Shown: positions 50,348 through 57,894 of the stretch, piece by piece
How the letters are laid out: the number at the start of each line of letters is the position of its first letter
Numbering within the stretch: position 1 is the stretch's first letter
Source: Sphingopyxis sp. 113P3
Lineage (GTDB): Bacteria > Pseudomonadota > Alphaproteobacteria > Sphingomonadales > Sphingomonadaceae
NCBI RefSeq assembly: GCF_001278035.1
Contig: NZ_CP009452.1
Span: forward strand, 3,567,501-3,631,500
Direction: 5' to 3'
Length of the DNA stretch: 64,000 nucleotides
Program-made: the position numbers and the translations under genes
Notes under the pieces: model-generated
Told to the model about the DNA's origin: nothing
The model's database searches: none
Seen by the model: the letters and a program-made list of their open reading frames with translations, nothing else

Positions 50348-50794
50348 ATGAGCATTTTCGACATCACCAACCTGTTCTGCGAAGACCAGGCCATCACCGG
50401 CGACGCGGCTTCGACGAACATCATCGACCTGGGCGCCACCGGCACCCCGTTCGGTGCATCCGCCGCGCTCGTGCGCGACCTTGGCAAGGGCTGCCATGTG
50501 CCGCTCTCGATCAATGTCACCGAGACGTTCAACACGCTCACCTCGCTGACGATCGCGCTGCAAGTCGATGACAACAGCAGCTTCTCGTCGCCGAAGACGG
50601 TCGCGTCCAAAAACTACCTGCTCGCCGAGCTCACGGCCGGCAAGCAGCTGTCGTTCCCGGACTATATCCCGGAAGGCGCCAACGAGCGCTATATGCGGCT
50701 CCACTATGACGTAACCGGCACCGATCCGACCACCGGCAAGATCACGGCCGGCGTCGTCGCCGCGCGTCACAGCAACTTTGTCGGGGGTCAGTAA
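50348..50794 (+). CDS. Bbp16-family capsid cement protein
   Basis: A 148-residue beta-rich protein beginning FDITNLFCEDQAIT with a later NVTETFNTLTSLTIALQV and LPxP-like YIPEGANERYMRLHYD. This matches the Bbp16 cement protein of BPP-1, which stabilises the mature head from outside. A good ribosome-binding site (AGGAGAAG) lies before the ATG. Confidence 0.85.
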   Translation: MSIFDITNLFCEDQAITGDAASTNIIDLGATGTPFGASAALVRDLGKGCHVPLSINVTETFNTLTSLTIALQVDDNSSFSSPKTVASKNYLLAELTAGKQLSFPDYIPEGANERYMRLHYDVTGTDPTTGKITAGVVAARHSNFVGGQ

Positions 50795-50795
50795 G

Positions 50796-51275
50796 ATGTC
50801 GGACGAATATAAGACCTATCGCGCCAACGCCGAAGGCTTCGACGGCGACAAGATCCGCGTCGAGGGCGAGGTGTTCACCACGAACATCACGCAGGGCAGC
50901 TGGATGGACCTGCTCGATGACAAGGGCAACGTCGTCGAGCGGCCGAAGGCGCCTGCACCGGCCGGCAAAAAGGACAAGGCGGCAAGTGCTGCCGGAACCG
51001 ACACCGCCGCGATCGACGCGATCAAAGCCGAGTATGAAGCCCAGACCAAGCGGCTCGAGGAGCGCATTGCCGAGCTCGAGGCGAAGGCTGGTGCTCTCGA
51101 GCAGCCCAATCCGGGTCCGCTCGATAGCAGCATTGAAGAGCTCACCGCCTATCTCGAAACCCTCAGCGACGTCGGCACGGTCGAAGCGCTGATCAAGGCC
51201 GAGGAAGGCGGGAAGTCGCGCAAGGGTGCGCTCGAAGCACTCTCAGCGCGCAGGGACGCTCTCCAGGGCGCCTGA
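50796..51275 (+). CDS. Hypothetical virion-region protein with coiled coil
   Basis: A 159-residue protein. Residues 1-45 form a small domain (KIRVEGEVFTTNITQGSWMD), then a Lys/Pro linker, a strong coiled coil (KAEYEAQTKRLEERIAELEA) and a C-terminal helical part. Its start lies one base after the cement gene stop. It may be a head-completion or minor capsid protein; no family is recognised. Confidence 0.6.
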   Translation: MSDEYKTYRANAEGFDGDKIRVEGEVFTTNITQGSWMDLLDDKGNVVERPKAPAPAGKKDKAASAAGTDTAAIDAIKAEYEAQTKRLEERIAELEAKAGALEQPNPGPLDSSIEELTAYLETLSDVGTVEALIKAEEGGKSRKGALEALSARRDALQGA

Positions 51276-51302
51276 CAGATACGCCTGCGGGCGGAAGGGG
51301 GA

Positions 51303-51335
51303 AGGGCCGGCCGAGCGATCGACCGGCCCTTTTTT
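51303..51335 (+). terminator. Rho-independent terminator between head and tail genes
   Basis: AGGGCCGG pairs with CCGGCCCT, followed by six T. It lies 28 bases after the stop of the 50796 gene and before the tail tube A gene, so it may set a lower level for tail transcripts. Confidence 0.8.
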
Positions 51336-51379
51336 GGTGCCCGATTCAAGCGAAATCCCCCTCGCCCTACCCCCACGTC

Positions 51380-52012
51380 ATGACCACCGTCGCGCTTTAT
51401 AACCAGGCCCTGGCCGAACTGGCCGCGCCCTCGATCGCGTCGCTCAATGAGCCCTCGAACGAAGCGCAGGCCTGCAATGCCGTCGCGCATGCGATCATGA
51501 ATGAATTGCTGGACTGGACGGACTGGCACTGGACTGAAACCTACCAGGTGCTCGCCCAGGTGACGAACGATCGGCCGGCCGAGTGGCTCTTTGCCTATGC
51601 GCTTCCCGCCGATTGTGCCGCCCCGCTCGCGGTGCGCGGTGTCGAGCCTGCCGCGACAAGCCTCCCGCTCGGCGGCCCCCGCACCTTTCCTGCCCAGGCG
51701 GCGATGCCGCTCGCGTTCATCGTGTCGAACGGCAAGGTCTACACCAACGTCGAGACTGCGACGCTGGTCTATAACCGCACCGCGGATTTCCAGCTGCCGC
51801 CGCTCGTCGCCCGCGCCTACGTCCTCGAGCTCGCCGCACGGGTCTGCTACGCGATCAAGAAGGATCGCAAGCTGAAGGATGAGCTCCGGCGCGAGGCGGC
51901 CTTCGCGAAAGCCGAGGCGATCGCTGACGAGCGCAACAAGTCGCCGCGCCAGGAGCCGCGCTGGATCAGCGACGCAGAATATGCGCGCGCGGGCATCATG
52001 GAAGAATTCTGA
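51380..52012 (+). CDS. Tail tubular protein A (T7 gp11-like adaptor)
   Basis: A 210-residue protein with the gp11/TTPA pattern: ALYNQALAELAAPSIASL near the N-terminus, WTDWHWTE and PLAFIVSNGKVYTNVETATL. It forms the gatekeeper ring between portal and nozzle. It directly precedes the nozzle gene with a 1-base overlap. No strong ribosome-binding site is visible. Confidence 0.85.
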   Translation: MTTVALYNQALAELAAPSIASLNEPSNEAQACNAVAHAIMNELLDWTDWHWTETYQVLAQVTNDRPAEWLFAYALPADCAAPLAVRGVEPAATSLPLGGPRTFPAQAAMPLAFIVSNGKVYTNVETATLVYNRTADFQLPPLVARAYVLELAARVCYAIKKDRKLKDELRREAAFAKAEAIADERNKSPRQEPRWISDAEYARAGIMEEF

Positions 52013-53043
52013 TGTTCCGCGCTGGGCAGCCGAATTTCAGCCGCGGCGTCCTGTCCGAGCATCTGCACGGCCGCTTCGACGTCGACGCCTATAGCGCGGG
52101 CCTCAAACAAGGCACGAACGTCATCATCCTCAAATATGGCGGGGTGACAAAGCGGCCCGGAACCCGTCTGGTTGCGGAGGTGATGGACGGCAGCGAGCCG
52201 ACGCGCATCATCCCCTTCCAATTCAGCCTCACCCAGACCTATGCGCTAGAGATGGGCCAGGGATATATGGCGCCCTGCGCCTACGGCGGCCGCGTGCTCG
52301 AAGAAGAGCTCGCGATCACGAACATCACCAACGCCGCGAACGCGCAAATCACCGCGGCCTTCCATGAATATGAAGTCGGGCAGCAAGTCTATCTCGCCGG
52401 CATCGCCGGCACCCTGGGCGATTTCCTCAACAATCGGTTCTGGTCGGTTGCATCCGTCGTGGACACCGACAATTTCACGATCGACGCGGACACGACGGAG
52501 CTCAGTGCCTTCGATACAGCTGAAGGTGGCATCACGCGGTCCGAGGCGCCAGATCCTCCGCCTGCGCCGCCCGTCGTTCCCCCGCCCGTCGAGCCTCCGC
52601 CTCTTCCCGATGTCGGTGGCGGCGGTGGTGGCGGTTTCTGCGTCACGGACGATACGCCGTTCCTGCTCGCCAATGCGGACCGGACCGGACCAGGCGCGGA
52701 GATACCGGCCGGGCTTGTCACCGCCGACGACTGGGTCTGGACGCGGCACGAGGTCACCGGGGAGTGGGGGGCCTTTCCGGTCGCCCGCGTCGAGTTCGCC
52801 GACATGCCGGTGCTGCGCTGCCACATGGACGGCTGGCGGCAGCCGATCCACGCCACCGCGGAGCATCCCTTCGAGGCAGAACTTGGCGCGGGCCCGTCCA
52901 GCTGGATCTATGCGCGCGATATCGGCGAGCCGGCCGGCATTGCGCGCGTTGCCAGGATCGAGGTGGCGGATGCGCACACCTACGTGTCTGCCGGCGTGCT
53001 CAGTCACAACAAGCGCTCCGAGCCTGATGAGGATCGTCTGTAA
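52012..53043 (+). CDS. Tail nozzle protein, N-terminal part fused to a Hint (intein-like) domain
   Basis: A 343-residue protein. Residues 1-175 match the N-terminus of T7 gp12-like nozzles (FRAGQPNFSRGVLSEHLHGR, GLKQGTNVIILKYGGVTKRP). A Pro-rich linker (181-200) and a Gly7 run lead into a Hint domain: Cys210-VTDDTPFLL (block A), ATAEHPFEA with Thr282 and His285 (block B) and HTYVSAGVLSHN ending at Asn333 (block F/G). The next residue is Lys, not Ser/Thr/Cys. Twelve residues later a stop overlaps the ATG of the next gene, which encodes the rest of the nozzle. Confidence 0.88.
   Translation: MFRAGQPNFSRGVLSEHLHGRFDVDAYSAGLKQGTNVIILKYGGVTKRPGTRLVAEVMDGSEPTRIIPFQFSLTQTYALEMGQGYMAPCAYGGRVLEEELAITNITNAANAQITAAFHEYEVGQQVYLAGIAGTLGDFLNNRFWSVASVVDTDNFTIDADTTELSAFDTAEGGITRSEAPDPPPAPPVVPPPVEPPPLPDVGGGGGGGFCVTDDTPFLLANADRTGPGAEIPAGLVTADDWVWTRHEVTGEWGAFPVARVEFADMPVLRCHMDGWRQPIHATAEHPFEAELGAGPSSWIYARDIGEPAGIARVARIEVADAHTYVSAGVLSHNKRSEPDEDRL
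52639..53010 (+). other. Hint domain (Cys210 to Asn333 of the nozzle N-part)
   Basis: 124 codons with the sequence order of bacterial intein-like domains: N-terminal Cys, block B Thr-x-x-His-Pro, and C-terminal His-Asn. No homing-endonuclease insertion. The +1 residue is Lys, so cleavage rather than splicing is expected. Confidence 0.8.
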
Positions 53044-54860
53044 TGGGAGTGGCGCGCGTCTATAAGGTCGGTTCGCCCTATAATGGGGTCGAGCTCAATG
53101 ATCTCGATTTCGAGCAGACCGCTGATACCATGTATCTGGCGCACATCGATCATGCGCCGACGAAGCTGGTTCGTGCCGGACACACCGACTGGCAGTTTGT
53201 CACGCTTACCTTCGGGCCGACGCTAGCGGCACCGGGGAGCGTGAACGCGACGGCGACGACGCCCAACACCGATTCGGAGAACGACGGGGCTGCCTATTTC
53301 CCGCAGACCGACAGCTATGTCGTGACGGCCGTCAATGACGACACCTCGCAGGAGAGCCGCGCTTCCGCCGAGGATAGCGCCGTCAACGATCTCTCGCTCA
53401 AGAAGAATTATAACACGGTCACCTGGGCCGCGGTGACGGGCGCCACGCGCTATAATGTCTACAAGGCCCACAATAGTCAGTTTTTCGGTTACATCGGCAC
53501 CACGGAAGACCTGACCTTTAGAGACGACAATATCGCGCCCGCGCTCGATCGGGCTCCACCCCAGGCGTTCAATCCGTTCGCCGCTCCGGGAGACTATCCC
53601 TCAACGGTGACGCTGTTCGAGCAGCGTCTCCTCTATGGCCGCACGAAGAATGCTCCGAATGCGGTCTTCGGCTCGCGCAGCGGCGGCAGTCAGTTCGAGA
53701 ATTTCGACCGCTCACAGCCGCTTCGCGCCGATGACAGCCTGTCCTTCGCGATCGTGGCCGGCCGGGTCAACGCGGTGCAGCAACTCGCATCGACGACAAC
53801 CCTGCTCGCATTGACGTCGGACGCGATCTTCTCGGTCGATGGCGACGGCAACGGGGGCGTGCTCACCGCGACCAGCCAGGCACCGCGGCGCCAGATCGGC
53901 CGGGGCGCGTCGCGCCTGCCGCCGCTCGTGGTCGATAACGTCGTCTTCTATGCGCCGAGCGTCGGCCGGAGCGTGCGCACGATCGGCTTCAGCTTCGAGA
54001 TTGACGGGCTCAAGAGTGACGACATCACGATCTTCAGCCCCGATTTCTTCCCGAAGGATATGTCCATCGTCTCCTGGTGCTACTCCCAGGAGCCGCGGTC
54101 GCTGATCTGGGCCGTCCGCAGCGACGGCAAGCTCCTGTGCTTCACCTGGGAGCAGGAGCAGAATGTCTGGGGCTGGACGATCTGCGAAACCGATGGGGAG
54201 GTGCAGTCGGTTTGCTCCATCTCCGAGGATGGCGAGGACCGTGTCTATCTGATCGTCAAGCGGACGATCGGCGAGACCGACCGCTTCTTCGTGGAGCGCA
54301 TGGCCTCGCACGATTGGGCGGATCTCAAGGAATGCTGTTTCCTCGATTGCGCCGTCACCGGCGTGTTCGAGGAAGCGCGCAGCACCTTCACCGGGCTTTG
54401 GCACCTCGAGGGGCGCACCGACGTCGCGGCCCTGGTCGACGGTGTCCCGGTCACGGGTCTGACGGTCGAGAATGGCAGCGTGACGCTTCCCAGCGACGTA
54501 CCCCAGGGCAAATATGTCACCTTCGGGCTTCCCTATGAGGTGCATATCGAGACGCTGCCGGTGCGCGCGAACGTGCCGGGTCAGGGCTGGAACGTCGCGC
54601 GCCGACAACAGGCCGGCGAGATCGCGCTCACCCTTCACCGCACCTCCGGCATTTATGCAGGCTCGAGCGCGTCAGACACCATCTATGTGAAGCAGCGCAT
54701 CGGCGAGGCGTGGGGAACGCCCGACAATCTGATGACAGGCGATTATTCCATCAACTCGGGGAACGTCGAGCAGGGCAAGGTCTGCGTTCATGTAAAGCAG
54801 ACGACGCCGCTGCCGCTAACCCTGCTGGGCGCGTTCGTCGATCCGATCATCAATGATTAG
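53043..54860 (+). CDS. Tail nozzle protein, main C-terminal part (T7 gp12-like)
   Basis: A 605-residue beta-rich protein beginning GVARVYKVGSPYNGVELNDL then FEQTADTMYLAHIDHAPTKL, which is the continuation expected after the N-terminal part of a normal one-piece nozzle. Further features: LFEQRLLYGRTKNAPNAVFG, GRGASRLPPLVVDNVVFYAP and ICETDGEVQSVCS. It forms the hexameric tail tip that closes and then opens for DNA ejection. Start and previous stop share TAATG, so both parts are co-translated in equal amounts. Confidence 0.88.
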   Translation: MGVARVYKVGSPYNGVELNDLDFEQTADTMYLAHIDHAPTKLVRAGHTDWQFVTLTFGPTLAAPGSVNATATTPNTDSENDGAAYFPQTDSYVVTAVNDDTSQESRASAEDSAVNDLSLKKNYNTVTWAAVTGATRYNVYKAHNSQFFGYIGTTEDLTFRDDNIAPALDRAPPQAFNPFAAPGDYPSTVTLFEQRLLYGRTKNAPNAVFGSRSGGSQFENFDRSQPLRADDSLSFAIVAGRVNAVQQLASTTTLLALTSDAIFSVDGDGNGGVLTATSQAPRRQIGRGASRLPPLVVDNVVFYAPSVGRSVRTIGFSFEIDGLKSDDITIFSPDFFPKDMSIVSWCYSQEPRSLIWAVRSDGKLLCFTWEQEQNVWGWTICETDGEVQSVCSISEDGEDRVYLIVKRTIGETDRFFVERMASHDWADLKECCFLDCAVTGVFEEARSTFTGLWHLEGRTDVAALVDGVPVTGLTVENGSVTLPSDVPQGKYVTFGLPYEVHIETLPVRANVPGQGWNVARRQQAGEIALTLHRTSGIYAGSSASDTIYVKQRIGEAWGTPDNLMTGDYSINSGNVEQGKVCVHVKQTTPLPLTLLGAFVDPIIND

Positions 54861-55317
54861 CCGGATCCGGCTCGAGCTCGCCCGCACCCGGCACGTCGGA
54901 TCCGTGGCCCGGCGCATGCGCGAGATTGACGCGCGCGAGTGTGCCGCCTTCGGTCATACGCCGAAGGCCGCGCTGCGCGAGGCGATCCTCAACAGTGACA
55001 AGGCCTGGACGGCGCTGGTCGACGGGCGGCCCGAGGCGATCTTCGGTGTCGTGGTCAACAGCGCGCTTACGGGCGTGGGCGCGCCGTGGTTCCTCGGCAC
55101 CGATGTCGTCTGGCAGCACGGCCGCGCGCTCATTGGCATGGGTCCGGCGATCATCGCGCGGCTTCACGATTCAAGCGAAACGCTCGCCGGATATGTCTCT
55201 TGCGAGAATGCCGCGGCGATAAGGATGCTGCGGCGATGGGGTTTCAGCGTGGAAGACGATCGCCGCCGCTTCGGCGGGGTTCCGTTCCACCGATTCGAGA
55301 AGGTGCTTCATGTGTGA
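54853..55317 (+). CDS. GNAT-fold internal protein (T7 gp13/DUF2833-like)
   Basis: A 154-residue protein with a GNAT-like layout: KAWTALVDGRPEAIFGVVVN, FLGTDVVWQHGR and an end segment ENAAAIRMLRRWGFSVE typical of acetyltransferase beta5-alpha4. Such proteins in podovirus tail regions correspond to gp13 or DUF2833. Whether it is catalytic is unknown. It overlaps the nozzle gene by 8 bases. Confidence 0.7.
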   Translation: MISRIRLELARTRHVGSVARRMREIDARECAAFGHTPKAALREAILNSDKAWTALVDGRPEAIFGVVVNSALTGVGAPWFLGTDVVWQHGRALIGMGPAIIARLHDSSETLAGYVSCENAAAIRMLRRWGFSVEDDRRRFGGVPFHRFEKVLHV

Positions 55318-55804
55318 GCCTGCAACTCTGGCCCTCGCCGCGGCAGCGGTCACCGCAGCGGGACAGGGATATGCCGCCCTGCAAAGTGCCGCGGCATCGC
55401 GATACGAAGCGCGGGTCGCGGACCGCAATGCCAAGCTCGAGAACGAAGCGGCATTCCGCGCGAGCGAAAACACGAAGACCGAAGCGCTTGCCCACTATCG
55501 CCGGGTTGCCCAGCTGAAGGGCGAGCAGCGCGTCGCGCAGGCGGCGAACGGGGTCAGCCTCGATTTCGGCAGCGCGGCCGATGTGGCGGCCGATACCGAT
55601 CTCCTGGCACGCGAGGATGCAAAACGCATCTATGACCAGGGCGCGGAGGCAGTGCGCGGCTTCGATATCTCCGCGGCGAATTACCGCTCGAGCGCGAAGG
55701 CGTCACGGTTCGCGGCGAAGGGCGCGATCGTCAAGGGCGCGTTCGACATGGCGTCCACCGCGCTCAACGCCGCATCGCAGTATAGCAAGATGAAGGCCAG
55801 CTGA
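55310..55804 (+). CDS. Internal virion core protein (T7 gp14-like)
   Basis: A 164-residue protein. The N-terminus MCEPATLALAAAAVTAAGQ is a hydrophobic helix; the rest is helical (AAFRASENTKTEALAHYRRV, GVSLDFGSAADVAADTDLLA), matching virion core / gp14-type proteins that insert into the outer membrane during ejection. It overlaps both neighbours. Confidence 0.8.
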   Translation: MCEPATLALAAAAVTAAGQGYAALQSAAASRYEARVADRNAKLENEAAFRASENTKTEALAHYRRVAQLKGEQRVAQAANGVSLDFGSAADVAADTDLLAREDAKRIYDQGAEAVRGFDISAANYRSSAKASRFAAKGAIVKGAFDMASTALNAASQYSKMKAS

Positions 55805-57891
55805 TGCCGCGCGTCCAAGTCTATCAGGCGGACCAGGTCGCGCCGGCGCAGGTCACCCGTGAGCGGTTTCGTCCCGCCGACATGGCGCAGGGCGGGCTCG
55901 CGATCGCACAGGGTGTCACCAATCTGGGGCGCAGCCTTTCGGAATATGCGGATGCGCAGGAGGAGATTAACCTCCGCTTCGACGACACCGAAAGCCGAAA
56001 AGCGGCGCAGCGGTACCAGACCGGGGCGGCGAAGATCCTTTCGGAATTCCAACTCGAAACCGGCTCCAACGCTTATACGAAGCGCAGCGCCACCGAAGAA
56101 GCGCTCGCCAAGCTGCGCGAGGAGGCGCTCTCCGGCACCACGAACGATCGCATGCGCCGCATGGCGCTCGACCGGATCGAGGGGCTTTTCGGCGCCGACA
56201 ACATCAAGGTCGGAGAGCATGCGACGCGCCAGCTGCGCACCGAGCAGGAGGGAACGCTCAAGAGCCAGGTAGTGCTTTCGGGCGAGGACGCGGCCGCGAA
56301 CTGGGACCGGCCCGATCTCATGGGCGCCCATCTCGACACCATGAAAGCCGCGGTCGACGATCTCGGCGCGCTCAATGGCTGGTCTGCCGACCAGGTCCGC
56401 CTCGAAAAGGCGAACGCGGTGAGCGCGGTCCACAAGGACGTCATCAACCGCATGCTCGCCGACGACGATATCGACGCGGCGCATATCTACCTCGAGGCCA
56501 ATGCCGACGAGATGAACGCCAACGACGAACTGGCGATCCGCGGGGCACTGAAGGAGCCGCTCCTCACGCGCCAGGCGCAAGGGGATTTCGACCGCGCCAT
56601 CACCACGATGCCCGTCGCGGAGGGCGCGAGCACGAAGGATGCCGCGCCGACCGGTACCAGCCTCGAGGCGATGGTCGCCGTGACGGCACAAAGCGAATCG
56701 GGAAACCGCGAGCGCGACGCGGCCGGCCGCCTCATCACCTCGCCGGCCGGTGCGCAGGGCAAGATGCAGGTCATGCCCGGTACCAACGTCGATCCGGGTT
56801 TCGGGGTCAAACCGGCGCGAGATAACAGCGATGCGGAGCGCACGCGCGTCGGGCGCGACTATCTCGCCGCCATGCTGAAGCGCTACGGCGGAGATCCCGC
56901 GAAGGCATGGGCCGCTTACAACGCCGGTCCCGGCCGGGTCGACGAAGCGATCGCCGCTGGCGGTGACTGGCTCTCGCGCCTGCCGGCCGAGACACAGGCC
57001 TATGTAAAGAAGAATGTCGCGGCGATCGGCGGTGGCGGGCCGCAACAGTCGGCGCGGATCTGGGACAAGTCAGCGGTCTACAGCCAGATTGACGCGCTCG
57101 CGGACAAGGAAGGCTGGTCGCCCGAGCGGCGCGAGCGGTCGAAGCAATGGGCCGACAAAGAGATCGCCCGCGACGAGCAGCTGAAGGCGCGCGACGAGGA
57201 CCAGGCCGAGCGCGAAGCGTCGGAATGGGTGCTCAAAAATCCGAATTTCACCGACCTCTCGCAGATGCCCGCGAATATCCGCGATCGCCTCAGCCCCGAG
57301 GCGCAGCTTCGCTACATGGGTGCGGCCAAGGCCAACGCCAAACCGAAGGAGGTTCCAGCGAACGGCGCCGACGCGCTCGCGCTCACCCTGCTCTCGATCT
57401 ATGAGCCCGAGCAATTCAAATCGACGCCGCTCGGCCAGTACGCCGGCAAGGTCACGCGCTCCGAGCTCGAGGAGCTCGCGAAGAAGCAGGCGACGATGCG
57501 GACGGAGGCGCCGAAGGACAAGCACCTGCGCAGCGGCATCACCGGCGCGATCGAGTGGGGCCAGAAATACGGCGGGTTCGACAAGTTCAGCGACGAGCAG
57601 CGCGTCGCGATCTATGGCGTCATGGAGAGCGAAGCGCGCCAGCTGCTGCAAGGCGGTGCGAAGGCGCTGACCGAGGACGACTATGTCCGGCTCTTCAAGC
57701 GCGCGACGCGCGAGGTTCCCACAACCACCTGGTACGGCGGCAAGTCCACCCGTCCGCTCTATGACATGGGCGCCTCGAACATCCCCGACGCGACGCGCAA
57801 GAAGATCGAAGACACCTATCGAAAAACCTTCGGCAAGGATCCGACCGACGAGCAGGTCGCGGATTACTGGCGCCGCTATTACGCGAAGTAG
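55804..57891 (+). CDS. Internal virion protein with lytic transglycosylase (SLT) domain
   Basis: A 695-residue protein. Residues ~280-400 form an SLT domain: the catalytic Glu298 in AQSESGN, then GAQGKMQVMPGTN and AWAAYNAGPGRVDEAI. The remainder is helical and charged. It is the gp15/gp16-like ejection component that opens a path through peptidoglycan. It is followed three bases after its stop by the giant ejection protein. Confidence 0.88.
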   Translation: MPRVQVYQADQVAPAQVTRERFRPADMAQGGLAIAQGVTNLGRSLSEYADAQEEINLRFDDTESRKAAQRYQTGAAKILSEFQLETGSNAYTKRSATEEALAKLREEALSGTTNDRMRRMALDRIEGLFGADNIKVGEHATRQLRTEQEGTLKSQVVLSGEDAAANWDRPDLMGAHLDTMKAAVDDLGALNGWSADQVRLEKANAVSAVHKDVINRMLADDDIDAAHIYLEANADEMNANDELAIRGALKEPLLTRQAQGDFDRAITTMPVAEGASTKDAAPTGTSLEAMVAVTAQSESGNRERDAAGRLITSPAGAQGKMQVMPGTNVDPGFGVKPARDNSDAERTRVGRDYLAAMLKRYGGDPAKAWAAYNAGPGRVDEAIAAGGDWLSRLPAETQAYVKKNVAAIGGGGPQQSARIWDKSAVYSQIDALADKEGWSPERRERSKQWADKEIARDEQLKARDEDQAEREASEWVLKNPNFTDLSQMPANIRDRLSPEAQLRYMGAAKANAKPKEVPANGADALALTLLSIYEPEQFKSTPLGQYAGKVTRSELEELAKKQATMRTEAPKDKHLRSGITGAIEWGQKYGGFDKFSDEQRVAIYGVMESEARQLLQGGAKALTEDDYVRLFKRATREVPTTTWYGGKSTRPLYDMGASNIPDATRKKIEDTYRKTFGKDPTDEQVADYWRRYYAK

Positions 57892-57894
57892 AAC

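Noticed and set aside
52639..53013. Full protein-splicing intein or split intein joining the two nozzle halves
   Set aside because: The residue after His-Asn is Lys rather than Ser, Thr or Cys, no C-terminal intein piece begins the second frame, and twelve residues plus a stop follow.
52012..54860. Nozzle split as a sequencing frameshift
   Set aside because: The junction is a clean TAATG after a complete Hint domain, not a frame slip inside conserved sequence, and both frames have coding character throughout.
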